From: Virgibacillus sp. SK37
GTDB taxonomy: Bacteria > Bacillota > Bacilli > Bacillales > Amphibacillaceae
Direction of reading: 5' to 3'
Assembly (NCBI RefSeq): GCF_000725285.1
Contig: NZ_CP007161.1
Span: forward strand, 3,634,213-3,698,212
DNA length: 64,000 nt
Below, piece after piece: positions 41,568-51,463 of this stretch. The notes beneath the pieces are model-generated. The model searched no databases, was not told the origin of the DNA, and was given only the letters and a program-made list of their open reading frames with translations. The number at the start of each line of letters is the position of its first letter. Position 1 is the stretch's first letter. The translations under genes were made by a program, and so were the position numbers.

Positions 41568-42575
41568 ATGAAAAGTACAAACCGACCGATCCCAACTCTA
41601 ATCAGCTTCATACTTGGACTTGCCACCTTAATAGGCATGTTCGTCATTGCTATGACATTTGGTGCTGCAGATGTTCAGTTTTCTCATGTTTGGCAAGCTA
41701 TTTTTACAAATTCAAATGAAAAGGGTATGTCCATTATTCGCGAGCTTCGCCTTCCCCGAGAGGTTGCTGCAATGTTTGTAGGGGCTGCTTTAGCCGTTTC
41801 CGGAGCAATTATGCAAGGAGTGACGAGAAACCCACTTGCCGACCCGGGACTGCTTGGGTTAACTGCAGGTGCGAATATGGCATTAGCAATTACGCTTGCT
41901 TTTTTACCTGGAACGGGATATTTCGGTATTATGGTTGCCTGCTTTATCGGTGCATCTATTGGAGCAGGAATGGTTTTTGGTATTAGCGCAATAAAAAAGG
42001 GCGGATTTTCACCATTTCGAATTGTTCTTGCAGGTGCAGCTGTTTCTGCCTTTCTTTATGCGATTGCAGAAGGTGTAGGCATCTACTTCAAAATTTCCAA
42101 AGATGTATCGATGTGGACTGCTGGTGGTGTCATTGGCACATCGTGGGGACAGGTCCAGGTAATCGTGCCATTTATTACAGTTGGAATTATCATCTCTCTG
42201 ATGTTATCAAGGCAGCTTACCATTCTAAGCTTAAATGAGGAAGTTGCTATTGGCCTTGGACAAAAAACAACGTGGATAAAAGCTGTTTTATTTGTAATCA
42301 TTACGTTACTTGCAGGGGCTTCTGTAGCACTTGTCGGAAATATGGCCTTTATTGGTCTTATGATCCCACATATCGTCCGTGCCCTGGTTGGAACCGATTA
42401 TCGGCTGATTTTACCTATGTCTGTTTTAATTGGTGCTGCCTTTATGCTTATGGCAGATACGCTTGGTAGGACAATCAACGCGCCTTTTGAAACCCCAGTC
42501 GCCGCTATCGTTTCTATTATGGGGCTCCCATTCTTTTTATTTATCGTACATAAAGGAGGGAAAGCATTCTTATGA
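41568..42575 (+). CDS. fhuB: iron-siderophore ABC permease
   Basis: About 335 residues, FecCD family. TRNPLADPGLLGLTAGANMA (about 90-110), GAAVSAFLYAI, and GMAFIGLMIPHIVRALVGTDYR-like sequence (here GNMAFIGLMIPHIVRALVG) are the classic permease motifs. Start uncertain: ATG 41568 fits the family length, but no strong ribosome site precedes any candidate. Overlaps the next permease by four bases. Confidence 0.85.
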   Translation: MKSTNRPIPTLISFILGLATLIGMFVIAMTFGAADVQFSHVWQAIFTNSNEKGMSIIRELRLPREVAAMFVGAALAVSGAIMQGVTRNPLADPGLLGLTAGANMALAITLAFLPGTGYFGIMVACFIGASIGAGMVFGISAIKKGGFSPFRIVLAGAAVSAFLYAIAEGVGIYFKISKDVSMWTAGGVIGTSWGQVQVIVPFITVGIIISLMLSRQLTILSLNEEVAIGLGQKTTWIKAVLFVIITLLAGASVALVGNMAFIGLMIPHIVRALVGTDYRLILPMSVLIGAAFMLMADTLGRTINAPFETPVAAIVSIMGLPFFLFIVHKGGKAFL

Positions 42576-43579
42576 TACATCCTTCCTTACTGCGAAAACA
42601 ACGCATGATACTAATTTTATTAATTTTCCTCATTATCATTACGATTATTATTGGGATGGGTATTGGTGGAACGAGCCTATCCTATGATCGATTACTTCCT
42701 GCATTACTAGGAAATGGAACATTTAAAGAGGAGTTTGTGCTTTTCTCGATACGTCTTCCACAAATAATTATTACATTATTAGGTGGGATGGCATTAGCTC
42801 TATCTGGATCCATTTTACAGACCGTCACGAGAAACGACTTAGCAGACCCGGGAATTATCGGTATTAATTCAGGGGCAGGCGTTGCGATTGCTATATTCTT
42901 TCTATTTTTCCCAATTGAGGGTGGTTCATTTGTATATGCCCTGCCTCTTGTTGCTTTTGTAGGTGCTTTTATTACTGCTGTATTTATTTATCTATTCTCC
43001 TACAATAGACGAACAGGAATTCAACCTGTGAAGCTCGTGCTTACAGGTGTTGGATTTTCCATGGCTCTATCAGGAATTATGGTTGTACTTATCTCTTCTG
43101 CTGAGAGGGAAAAAGTGGACTTCATTGCGAAATGGCTGGCTGGAAACATCTGGGGAACGGATTGGCCGTTTATTATCGCATTACTGCCTTGGCTAATTAT
43201 CCTTATTCCATTTATTTTATACAAAGCAAATCGTCTAAATATCCTTGGACTGAACGAACCCGTGGCTATTGGACTTGGTATTTCGATTGAAAAAGAAAGA
43301 ATTGTTGTTTTACTCGCTGCAGTTGCACTAGCAGCCTCCGCTGTTTCCGTAACCGGTGGTATTGCATTTGTAGGTCTCATTGCACCACATATTGCCAAAG
43401 CACTTGTTGGCAGTCGAAATCAACTCTTTATTCCGGTAGCCATCTTAATTGGAGGTTGGTTCTTATTAGTTGCAGATACTATTGGTCGCAATTTGATTGA
43501 ACCAAATGGAATCCCTGCTGGAATTATCGTAGCCTTAATTGGCGCTCCTTATTTTATGTATCTATTACTAAGAAAATAG
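42572..43579 (+). CDS. fhuG: iron-siderophore ABC permease
   Basis: 335 residues, FecCD family: VTRNDLADPGIIGINSGAGV, LTGVGFSMALSG and GGIAFVGLIAPHIAKALVGS. Forms the channel with the upstream permease. ATG overlaps the fhuB stop (ATGA). A long perfect hairpin terminator follows. Confidence 0.88.
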   Translation: MIHPSLLRKQRMILILLIFLIIITIIIGMGIGGTSLSYDRLLPALLGNGTFKEEFVLFSIRLPQIIITLLGGMALALSGSILQTVTRNDLADPGIIGINSGAGVAIAIFFLFFPIEGGSFVYALPLVAFVGAFITAVFIYLFSYNRRTGIQPVKLVLTGVGFSMALSGIMVVLISSAEREKVDFIAKWLAGNIWGTDWPFIIALLPWLIILIPFILYKANRLNILGLNEPVAIGLGISIEKERIVVLLAAVALAASAVSVTGGIAFVGLIAPHIAKALVGSRNQLFIPVAILIGGWFLLVADTIGRNLIEPNGIPAGIIVALIGAPYFMYLLLRK

Positions 43580-43618
43580 GGGAATTGTTCCAAATGTTGG
43601 TGCACACAACGTACCACA

Positions 43619-43663
43619 CGTAAACAAGCAGGCACATAATCGATTGTGCCTGCTTGTTTACGT
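43619..43663. terminator. bidirectional terminator
   Basis: 15-bp perfect stem AAACAAGCAGGCACA/TGTGCCTGCTTGTTT between converging operons. Confidence 0.8.
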
Positions 43664-43699
43664 GAGTTTAGGCCTTGGATAGCGAGCTTGTACTTTCTC

Positions 43700-44611
43700 C
43701 TACTTTATTTTCGTCGACGCTTCAATCCCTGAAAGTATGATCTTCAATAAAAGAATGAGCAGCATAAAGGAGAACAATGGTGCCAGGACAATCCAAGGAT
43801 GATGCAGAAATTCCTTATAGGAGGAGCCGATCAAACCGCCCCATTCATTCGTAATGGAAAGCAACACACTCGTTTCCTCTGTCATATTTATTTGTCTGCT
43901 GCCACCAATAAAAATGCCTAATACACCCAGATGAATTAATAATAAGAGTAACTGTATATTATTTTGAATGAAAAAAGTCCCAATCCTCGGCTTGATAATT
44001 CTCCAAATGTGTTTCTTAAAAATATAAAAATTACTCACACCTTGCAACCTCGCAATTTTTATATAGTCCATTTGGAGCTCTCCTTTTATTTCGTCGCCAA
44101 TTAACAAGGCTAATGGAGGTGTACCAATTCCAATTAGTACGAAGGCAAGCAATAGCATAAATTGAAGACTATTTTCCTGAAAAACAAAGAGCATTGGTGC
44201 AAGCAGAAAAAAGACAATAATAACAGGTGGTATAATATAGGCAATCTCCACGGCCCGTTGTACCAAATTTTTAAATCGATGAATATAAAACGCATAAATG
44301 AGCGCAAGTGCTGAAGATATAATAAAGCGAAACAAGCAGACAATAGTTACAAATAGTATTGTATATTTAGCCCCTGCTAATAAGTTATATAATAAAGGCT
44401 CTCCTATATTATTCGTTCCAAAGGGAGGCAATTCCATTGGAGAATAAGGTGGCTTGGCAATTACATTTCCGGAATCGTCCAACATAAGAGTTGGCGCCTT
44501 TTCATGTGAGACAATCAGGTCGGGAAAGAAACTAAAAAATATAAGGAGCACAACAAAGCTGATTCCCCCAATTATTTTTAGATTTCCTTTATTACTCCAC
44601 ACCCTCATCAC
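43700..44611 (-). CDS. peptide-type ABC permease (DppC-like)
   Basis: 303 residues, about six helices. The BPD_transp_1 core is visible (VEIAYIIPPVIIVFFLL; IGDEIKGELQMDYIKIARLQGVSNFYIFKKHIWR, the EAA-like loop A-R-L-Q-G). An N-terminal helix and a periplasmic loop like DppC precede it. Overlaps the partner permease by 20 bases. No ATPase or binding-protein gene adjoins it. Confidence 0.75.
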   Translation of the reverse strand: MMRVWSNKGNLKIIGGISFVVLLIFFSFFPDLIVSHEKAPTLMLDDSGNVIAKPPYSPMELPPFGTNNIGEPLLYNLLAGAKYTILFVTIVCLFRFIISSALALIYAFYIHRFKNLVQRAVEIAYIIPPVIIVFFLLAPMLFVFQENSLQFMLLLAFVLIGIGTPPLALLIGDEIKGELQMDYIKIARLQGVSNFYIFKKHIWRIIKPRIGTFFIQNNIQLLLLLIHLGVLGIFIGGSRQINMTEETSVLLSITNEWGGLIGSSYKEFLHHPWIVLAPLFSFMLLILLLKIILSGIEASTKIK

Positions 44612-45467
44612 CTACCTCACCAAACGTCCATTTCGTTACAATATATTCGCCCAATTTTATAAATAAATATAACGGAAAATACAACAAAACGAGAACCCAC
44701 ATCAATATACGGAAATCTCCAATACCATATACTTTAACAAAGCTCATGATCCCGCTTAAACGAAGGATTATTTCTAATATTAACAGACTTGAAATCATGT
44801 AAAGAAAGATATTTTTGGAGTATTGAATCAGGGTCAAAAGTGTATTTCTGAAAAGGTGAATAAAAAAGATATAGCTTTCCCTGAAACCTCTTGATTTAGA
44901 GAATAAGTAATAGTCCTTGGTCTTTTCTTCATCAATCCCAGCAGTCATATATTTAAATAGAAAAAGGCTTGGTATAGAGCTTAAGGCTAGGATGGGCAGT
45001 AGATATATTGTTTCTCCACCAAATTCGTAAATACCCAACGAAATTCCGGTTGTTTTGAAAATCCAAATAAAAAATTGAATAGATAGTAAAACAATTAATA
45101 CATCGGGCATTGCTTCAATGACAAATAAAACTCCTGAAACTACTTTTTTTAAAGTAGCTGTCATCATGTGAAATAGATACGTAAATAAAATGGCTATAAC
45201 AATGGATAAAACGAGGGAGCCTATGATAATGACGGTAGAATTGAATAACTCGTCCGCCACAGCCGAAAAGAAAGTTACTTCTTCTCCATTACTTAACGGA
45301 ATAATTATCTTCTGTGGTTGAAACAAATAATAAATGCCTGACCCTAAACTTCTAAAAAAGTAAGTAAAACTTTGAGTTTGAAATAAACCGGGTGTACAGC
45401 TGATTAACAATATAACAACTAGAATAAGAATAATTTCTTTGAAGAGCTTGGCTATATTTATTAACAT
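44592..45467 (-). CDS. peptide-type ABC permease (DppB-like)
   Basis: 291 residues, six helices, divergent. The EAA-type loop reads DYYLFSKSRGFRESYIFFIHLFRN. N-terminal SCTPGLF resembles a lipobox but belongs to the first membrane helix. Two bases after the lipoprotein gene, so co-transcribed. Confidence 0.7.
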   Translation of the reverse strand: MLINIAKLFKEIILILVVILLISCTPGLFQTQSFTYFFRSLGSGIYYLFQPQKIIIPLSNGEEVTFFSAVADELFNSTVIIIGSLVLSIVIAILFTYLFHMMTATLKKVVSGVLFVIEAMPDVLIVLLSIQFFIWIFKTTGISLGIYEFGGETIYLLPILALSSIPSLFLFKYMTAGIDEEKTKDYYLFSKSRGFRESYIFFIHLFRNTLLTLIQYSKNIFLYMISSLLILEIILRLSGIMSFVKVYGIGDFRILMWVLVLLYFPLYLFIKLGEYIVTKWTFGEVGDEGVE

Positions 45468-45469
45468 AC

Positions 45470-45796
45470 CTACTCTAAGCCCACCTGATCTTTACTGGAA
45501 AGCTTGCCGTCTCTGAACATTAGAGTTATCCCGGAATTTGGTGCTGCACCGTCCCAGCTGTACATCGTGTTCGCATCGATATATTCAACTTCTTCTTCGT
45601 TATGTTCTTTGAAATTAATCAGATCCGGTTGGCCCAGCATCTCAATCACATCATCAAATTCCATTCTGTTTTCCAGTTGATTATACTGTTGGATGGTTAC
45701 AGGGCCATCAGGACTTTGACCAGCACCTTCCTCACAACCTGTCAGAAAAATAACAAATGCTGTTAATACGATAAAAAACAAATTCATTTTTTTCAC
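45470..45796 (-). CDS. small lipoprotein with SmpA/BamE-like fold
   Basis: 108 residues. Lipobox FLTGC (Cys near residue 21), then a conserved-looking domain FDDVIEMLGQPDLI ... TMYSWDG ... LMFRDGKLSSK, as in small SmpA/OmlA-like or DUF3862 proteins. It heads the operon of two peptide-type permeases and might be a regulator or unusual receptor; that is inference. Confidence 0.7.
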   Translation of the reverse strand: MKKMNLFFIVLTAFVIFLTGCEEGAGQSPDGPVTIQQYNQLENRMEFDDVIEMLGQPDLINFKEHNEEEVEYIDANTMYSWDGAAPNSGITLMFRDGKLSSKDQVGLE

Positions 45797-46055
45797 AGAA
45801 TTCCCCTCTCCGCTAATTTTTTAGTTAAGTTTCTATATCTATGTAAACTCAATTAACATTATCTGTATTTTATCATACTATTTACCAATTTATTTTAAAA
45901 AAATGAATTTTATGATATTTAATGCCGATTTAGTAAGATCCAACTATATACAGAGCAAATAATTTTAAATGTTGATAATATAATGCACGCTAAAAGGCTC
46001 TCCATCTCACCTGTTAGGTACTGTTTGAAGAGCCTCTCTAATTTTTTTATTCAAT

Positions 46056-46970
46056 TTACTTCCATTCAAAAGGTGTTTGCTGGTAAACATAATAATTTAA
46101 CCAATTGGAAAACAATAAATGTGTATGTGCTCGCCACGTATGAGGCGGTTTTTTACTGACATCATTATTTGGATAGTAGTTTATTGGAAGATCGATTTCT
46201 AATCCCTTATTACTGTCACGTTCATATTCCTCAGCAAGTGTTGTTGCATCATACTCCAAATGCCCAGTAATCATAATGTGGCGTCCATCCGCTGACATAA
46301 TAATAAACGCTTCCCCATCCTCTGTAGAAGATAACAGACGTAAATCAGGGTGTTCCCGTATGGCTTCGGTTGCAACCGTAGTATGCCGGGAATGGGGCGC
46401 TCGGACAACTTCGTCAAAGCCCTGAACAAGTTTCTCAGTTGGATCTGTTATGTCGTGGGTGAATATGCCGAAATACTTTTTTGATAGAGCTTCTTTTTTA
46501 ATGCCGTAATGATGATATAATGCCGCCTGAGCCCCCCAGCATATATGTAAACCTGAAGTCACATGCTGTTTTGACCAATCCAGTACCTTTTGGAGTTCCT
46601 CCCAATATGTTACCTGCTCAAATTCAAGCTGCTCAATGGGGGCACCAGTAATAATCATTCCATCAAAGCGCCGCTCTTTAATTTCATCAAAGGTACAGTA
46701 AAATGTATCCAGATGAGACTTACTGACATTTTTAGATTCATGTGTAGCCATTCGTAAAAATGTAATATTTACTTGTAATGGCGTATTTCCCAGTAACCTT
46801 AATAACTGAAGCTCTGTTTTTTCCTTTTGTGGCATTAGGTTCAAAATTACTATATTTAATGGGCGAATGTCCTGTGTTCTCGCTCTGTCTTCATCCATAA
46901 CAAATATTTTTTCCTGTTTCAGTGCTTCCCCGGCAGGTAATTTTTTCGGAATATTAATTGGCAATAGCAT
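46056..46970 (-). CDS. metA: homoserine O-acetyl/succinyltransferase
   Basis: 304 residues, full MetA length. Catalytic Cys in [19 protein letters not shown] (about 142), MITGHLEYD with the catalytic His and Glu (about 235-240), and [17 protein letters not shown] near the N-terminus. First committed step of methionine synthesis. Bacilli with MetA usually use acetyl-CoA. Promoter below. No S-box riboswitch is visible upstream. Confidence 0.93.
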   Translation of the reverse strand: MLLPINIPKKLPAGEALKQEKIFVMDEDRARTQDIRPLNIVILNLMPQKEKTELQLLRLLGNTPLQVNITFLRMATHESKNVSKSHLDTFYCTFDEIKERRFDGMIITGAPIEQLEFEQVTYWEELQKVLDWSKQHVTSGLHICWGAQAALYHHYGIKKEALSKKYFGIFTHDITDPTEKLVQGFDEVVRAPHSRHTTVATEAIREHPDLRLLSSTEDGEAFIIMSADGRHIMITGHLEYDATTLAEEYERDSNKGLEIDLPINYYPNNDVSKKPPHTWRAHTHLLFSNWLNYYVYQQTPFEWK

Positions 46971-47004
46971 CTCTTCCTTTTTGTGTTTTCTGATAATTTA
47001 CCTT

Positions 47005-47033
47005 ATTATAAAGTTTCAAGGTGATTTCAGCAA
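47005..47033 (-). promoter_or_regulatory. metA promoter
   Basis: Minus-strand TTGCTG, 17 bases, TATAAT, about 35-65 bases upstream of the metA ATG. Confidence 0.65.
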
Positions 47034-47266
47034 CCCAATTGTACATGTTATTGTTACCTCTTATACTTAGTTTCTAAATTTAAAAACTGGAACAAGCCCC
47101 TCCTAGATTCTGCTAACTTCTTTTTGGAGTTTTTTTCGACGAATAAACGGAATTAATAAGAAAAGGCACATAATCCTTACCAGTTGAGCGTTGTACGAGT
47201 ATATCGTCCTATCTTTTGTTAAACTAAATATATTGCAAATTGAAAAAGAAGGCGTTGATAAAGCTT

Positions 47267-48493
47267 ATGAAAATATGGAAAAAATATAAGGATTCCTCCT
47301 TTGTATTAAAAATGGCCATTGGATTTCTTGCTGGTGCCCTTGTTGGAATTCTTTTTGGTAAAGACGCATCTATTATTAGTCCGCTTGGTACGTTATTAAT
47401 TCATCTGTTAAGTTTAATTGCCATACCTGTTATTTTTCTAACGGTTGTACTGGCTGTGAATCAAATGAATATTAAGCAGCTGGGCAAAATTGGCGGCAAG
47501 CTTATTTCTTACTATATGATGACTACTGCCGCCGCTGTACTTATCGGGTTGGCACTTGCTTTGTTTTTCCGACCAGGCGCGAATCTGACCTTACCTAATG
47601 CCGATGTAGAAAAGCCGGAGACGCCCCATATATCAGATGTGATTCTGGGAATAGTCCCAGAGAATATATTTCAGGCGTTTACTGCCGGTGATCTTATGTC
47701 CATTTTATTTTTAGCTATTATTATAGGTATGGGAATATCCACGATGAAATTTTCTACTGAGGAAAAGATGCGCAACTATGGAGAAATGTTGGATACATTC
47801 TTCAATGCATTAAATGAGTTATTCTTTAAGATTTTAAAAGGTGTGCTGTTATATGCACCGATTGGTATATTTGCAATAAGTGCACAGGCTTTTGGCAGCC
47901 AAGGATGGAGTACGCTAGCTTCCCTTCTCAAGTTAGCCGGAGTATTTTATCTCGGTATTCTCATTCTCTGGGTGGTCGTTTATGCAGGTTTCCTTAAAAT
48001 CTCAAAAACACCTGTGTTTCCTTTCTTCAAAAACACAAAAGAAGCTTATACTACAGCTTTTTTTACATCAAGTAGTATTGCTTCCTTACCTGTAGCTATT
48101 GATGCAGCTAAAAAAGCTGGGATATCAGAGCGCACGGCTAATTTTGCTCTGCCTTTGGGAGCAGTTTTCAACTCAGATGGTGGCGCATTGCGCATGGGAA
48201 TCTCCCTTGTATTTGCAGCCAATATTACGAATCTCAGTTTATCACCGACGGATTTCTTCGTTATTGTTCTAATTGGTACGCTACTATCTATTGGAACTGC
48301 AGGTGTACCAGCAGCAGGGCTTGTTACATTGTCTGCCGTATTAAGTATGTTTGGTCTTCCTCTGGAGATAGTTGCACTGATTGCTGGTGTTGATGCACTC
48401 ATTGGCATGGGAGGAACCGCTTCGAATGTGTTAGGTGATATCGTAGGCGCTGCATTTGTGGACCATACCGGAAAAGAAAAAACAGCAACGTAA
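47267..48493 (+). CDS. dicarboxylate/amino-acid:cation symporter (DAACS)
   Basis: About 408 residues. DAACS landmarks: SSSIASLPVAIDAAKKAGIS (serine-rich re-entrant loop), ALPLGAVFNSDGGALRMG and GVPAAGLVTLSAVLSMFGLP, then GVDALIGMGGTASNVLGD. Couples uptake of an acidic or small amino acid, or dicarboxylate, to Na+/H+. ATG 47267 chosen; an in-frame TTG at 47240 precedes the ribosome site. Confidence 0.88.
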   Translation: MKIWKKYKDSSFVLKMAIGFLAGALVGILFGKDASIISPLGTLLIHLLSLIAIPVIFLTVVLAVNQMNIKQLGKIGGKLISYYMMTTAAAVLIGLALALFFRPGANLTLPNADVEKPETPHISDVILGIVPENIFQAFTAGDLMSILFLAIIIGMGISTMKFSTEEKMRNYGEMLDTFFNALNELFFKILKGVLLYAPIGIFAISAQAFGSQGWSTLASLLKLAGVFYLGILILWVVVYAGFLKISKTPVFPFFKNTKEAYTTAFFTSSSIASLPVAIDAAKKAGISERTANFALPLGAVFNSDGGALRMGISLVFAANITNLSLSPTDFFVIVLIGTLLSIGTAGVPAAGLVTLSAVLSMFGLPLEIVALIAGVDALIGMGGTASNVLGDIVGAAFVDHTGKEKTAT

Positions 48494-48580
48494 ATCAGGT
48501 TCTATTGCACGTTGGGGTGGAAAACTTTATCTCGTGCATTCATAGTAAGAGGGAATTGTAGTGTGAAAATAATCTGCTGG

Positions 48581-48890
48581 AGTGCAATTTAATCAGCAGC
48601 AGAGCGGGATTATCCGCCGGAGTGCAATTTAATCAGCAGCAGAACAGGATTATCCGCCGAAGAGCAATTTAATCAGCAGCAGAACAGGATTATCCGCCGA
48701 AGAGCAATTTAATCAGCAGCAGAGTGGGATTATCCGCCGGAGTGCAATTTAATCAGCAGCAGAGCGGGATTATCCGCCGAAGAGCAGATTAATCAGCAGC
48801 AGAGTGGGATTATCCGCCGAAGAGCAGATTAATCAGCAGCAAAACGAGATATTACGCCGGAGAGCAATTTAATCAGCAGTGGAGGGAAAG
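48581..48890. repeat. 40-bp tandem repeat array (about 8 units)
   Basis: Units of 40 bp start at 48581, 48621, 48661, 48701, 48741, 48781, 48821 and 48861. Shared core: CAATTTAATCAGCAGCAG and GGATTATCCGCCG. Non-coding, downstream of the symporter gene. The rest of 48494-49062 shows only a hairpin with T-run before dapA (AAAAGCTCTTTC/GAAAGAGCTTTTTT, about 49027-49060). Confidence 0.85.
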
Positions 48891-49026
48891 TATTCGCGGG
48901 AGACGTTCACAATCTAGCTATAGTGTGTTACCATAAGTTATTTTCCGAAACAGCGATGCACAGTTCTATCAAGTTAGTTTTGCAACACATTAATTATTCC
49001 AACATACAGACCCATAAATTAAGTAA

Positions 49027-49060
49027 AAAAGCTCTTTCTGCCTAGAAAGAGCTTTTTTAC
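49027..49060. terminator. dapA terminator
   Basis: AAAAAGCTCTTTC/GAAAGAGCTTTTTT hairpin ending at the dapA stop; T-run on the minus strand. Confidence 0.85.
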
Positions 49061-49062
49061 TG

Positions 49063-49965
49063 TTAATATCCAATTACATCATTATTTTTAACTAATAAAG
49101 GCTGTAGCACGTGGTGAAGAGCTACTCTTTCTTCCTGGTTTAAAGGAATCATCGGTAAGCGTACATGTTTTTCTTGGAGAATGCCAAGCATGCTTAATGC
49201 TTCCTTCACTGGAGAGGGGCTTGGTGCAGCAAATAAAGCCTTCATCATTGGAAGAAGCTCACGATGCATTTCTGCCGCTCCTTTAACATTACCTTGTGTA
49301 AAAGCCTGGACCATATCTTGCATTTCATTCCCTAGAATATGGGATGCAACGGAAACAACGCCATTGCCTCCTACAGACATGACAGGAAGTGTCATCCCAT
49401 CGTCTCCACTGTAAACGGTAAAGGAATCGGCTGTGCGCTTGATTATTTCTGACACAGCATCCAAGTCACCACTCGCTTCTTTTACTGAAACAATATTATC
49501 TATATCCGAAAGCCGGACGATTGTTTCAACAGACATGTTGACAACGCTTCGACCTGGTATATTATAAAGCATTACCGGCAAGGAAGTATTTTCAGCAATT
49601 GCTTTAAAATGCTGATAAAGTCCTTCTTGTGACGGTTTATTGTAATATGGACTTACTAGCATGATGGCATCCACACCAGTTGCCTCTGCTTGTTTCGTAA
49701 GCTCAATAGAGCCATAGGTATTATTTGAGCCTGTACCTGCAATTACTGACACTCTCCCGTCCACAACCTCACTAACGAATGAAAACAAGCGTATTTTCTC
49801 CTCATTAGTTAACGTTGGCGACTCACCTGTAGTGCCTGCTACTACTAATCCATCTGAACCATTTGCAATTAAATGATTGACCAGCTTTCGTGTAGCTTCA
49901 AAATCAATTTCTCCCTGAGGAGTGAATGGGGTTACCATTGCAGTCAATACCTGACCAAAATTCAT
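49063..49965 (-). CDS. dapA: 4-hydroxy-tetrahydrodipicolinate synthase
   Basis: About 300 residues. GTTGESPTL (substrate pyruvate pocket), LYNIPGRSVVNM (catalytic Tyr), SVKEASGD (Schiff-base Lys) and YSGDDGMTLP are all present. Condenses pyruvate and aspartate semialdehyde for lysine, peptidoglycan and spore dipicolinate. Start ATG 49965; GTG 49974 is possible. Controlled by the lysine riboswitch upstream. Confidence 0.95.
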   Translation of the reverse strand: MNFGQVLTAMVTPFTPQGEIDFEATRKLVNHLIANGSDGLVVAGTTGESPTLTNEEKIRLFSFVSEVVDGRVSVIAGTGSNNTYGSIELTKQAEATGVDAIMLVSPYYNKPSQEGLYQHFKAIAENTSLPVMLYNIPGRSVVNMSVETIVRLSDIDNIVSVKEASGDLDAVSEIIKRTADSFTVYSGDDGMTLPVMSVGGNGVVSVASHILGNEMQDMVQAFTQGNVKGAAEMHRELLPMMKALFAAPSPSPVKEALSMLGILQEKHVRLPMIPLNQEERVALHHVLQPLLVKNNDVIGY

Positions 49966-50024
49966 GATCCTCACACCCTTTTCTATTATTAATTGCAGAG
50001 GTGTTTAGAGCTATTAATCATCAG

Positions 50025-50056
50025 CAAAAAACAGCAACGAAGGGTCGCTGCTGTTA
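50025..50056 (-). terminator. riboswitch expression-platform terminator
   Basis: Minus-strand AACAGCAGCGACCC/CGTTGCTGTT hairpin followed by TTTTTT, between aptamer and dapA. Confidence 0.88.
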
Positions 50057-50085
50057 GAAACATATTCGATGATTGTTTCCTTTAC

Positions 50086-50252
50086 GATAGCCCTCCATAT
50101 AGTCACCTATATGACAGTCCTGTATTTATTCAATACAGACCCAGCCTTAAGATATATGAGCTTCTTAAAGCTTCGGCAAATTCCCCTTTCCACAATGTTC
50201 ACAGGAACCCATTTTCCTCCGATTGTGTACTGATGTTATTTGCACCTCTATC
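50086..50252 (-). promoter_or_regulatory. lysine riboswitch (L-box)
   Basis: Minus-strand order of conserved blocks: GATAGAGGTGC, AGTA, GGGGAATTTGCCGAAG, GGCTGGGTC, GGACTGTCAT, GGAGGGCTATC. These are hallmark L-box segments with closing helix GATAG/CTATC. Lysine binding favours the downstream terminator and lowers dapA expression. Confidence 0.93.
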
Positions 50253-50296
50253 CCCAAATCGATTATATAGAAATGGGAAATTATTTAATTGCCTTA

Positions 50297-50325
50297 ACTA
50301 TAGCAGAAAATGCCAAGGTCCGCAA
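50297..50325 (-). promoter_or_regulatory. dapA/riboswitch promoter
   Basis: Minus-strand TTGCGG, 17 bases, TATAGT, placing the transcript start about 40 bases before the aptamer. Confidence 0.6.
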
Positions 50326-50385
50326 TTATAATTTATATACCCCTTTTAACCGATAATGACACGTTCTTTTGCTGTTCCTAAGCTA

Positions 50386-51312
50386 TTACCTTACTTTCAG
50401 CTCATGCCCTTCCCTCAAAAACTCAATAAACCATTTGGTACATTGATATGTTTGCTCCCACTCTGCGTTATCCTCCTGGGCCCAACAGGCGTAGAGGGTG
50501 GATAGCGCCACAGCCGCTTTCAATAGCCGCTTCTCCTCCAGTTGAAGAAGCTCACTTAATCTTTTCACCCTATATCGTAGCACATCTCTCTGATTTGCCT
50601 TTCCTTCCAATTTATTAATTAAAAAAGAAATCGTATCGTAATATTCATCTCCAATAACTCCCTTTGGATCAATGGCCAGCCACCCTTTATGCTTTGAAAA
50701 TAAGATATTTTCATGGTGCAAATCGCCATGAAGTAATGCTGCTCCTTTTGTTGTTCGATTCACTTCTTCTATAAATTGTTCAGCTAAAAGGAGATGTTCT
50801 TCCGTGATCCTATCTCCTTCTGTATAAGTTTTCCGATATGTTGAAAGACTTTCAAACCAATTGGTTATGAGTGGCGTTGGCTGCTTGCCCTGCGGAGGTA
50901 TTGGCCTGCGGATTGCCCTCCACACGTTTACATATTGCTCTATTTGCTCCTCTTCCGTTTCTAATGTGTCCAGCATGTTACCTGGCTGTAGCTGTTCCAG
51001 TAGCATAACTCCTTCTTCCGGCACAGCTTTTATTATACGGGCACAGCCTTTTCCATTATAGATTTGTACTGTGTGCACTTCATTTGCAAAGTCAGCATTT
51101 GGGACACCAATCTTCAATATAAAAGGATTACCCCCTATATCTGTCACGTTTAAAACATAATTGTAGGACAGATTCGTTACCGGCCCGTGATTAACTAGCT
51201 TCCACTTATGGAGATAGGTATCGATCCGCTCTGGTAATAGGGTTAACCACTCTTCCCCTCCCTTACCGAACACATTGCTAATCTTTGTTTTAAATGCCTG
51301 GGGTATTTGCAT
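50386..51312 (-). CDS. APH(6)/hydroxyurea-type kinase family protein
   Basis: About 308 residues from an ATG at 51312 (GAAGGAG upstream). Kinase core: LLHGDLHHENILFS (Brenner-type H-G-D-x-x-x-x-N) and WLAIDPKGVIGDEYYD, characteristic of the aminoglycoside/hydroxyurea phosphotransferase family (PF04655). Some members inactivate streptomycin, but a housekeeping small-molecule kinase is equally possible. Confidence 0.82.
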   Translation of the reverse strand: MQIPQAFKTKISNVFGKGGEEWLTLLPERIDTYLHKWKLVNHGPVTNLSYNYVLNVTDIGGNPFILKIGVPNADFANEVHTVQIYNGKGCARIIKAVPEEGVMLLEQLQPGNMLDTLETEEEQIEQYVNVWRAIRRPIPPQGKQPTPLITNWFESLSTYRKTYTEGDRITEEHLLLAEQFIEEVNRTTKGAALLHGDLHHENILFSKHKGWLAIDPKGVIGDEYYDTISFLINKLEGKANQRDVLRYRVKRLSELLQLEEKRLLKAAVALSTLYACWAQEDNAEWEQTYQCTKWFIEFLREGHELKVR

Positions 51313-51463
51313 GTTTATATTCTCCTTCATCAAAAACAACATTTTATTTTTAATATAGACGATGTTGACAGATATGGAAAGCGCATACTTTTGTTTATCG
51401 CATTAGTCTTTAGGCAATGGATATACTAAATAAATAATTCATTGAAATAGAAAGGGTTATTTT

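Noticed and set aside
46971-47200. S-box riboswitch upstream of metA
   Set aside because: None of the conserved SAM-I blocks is present; only an ordinary promoter is seen.
48581-48890. CRISPR array
   Set aside because: The whole 40-bp unit repeats without unique spacers and no cas genes are near.
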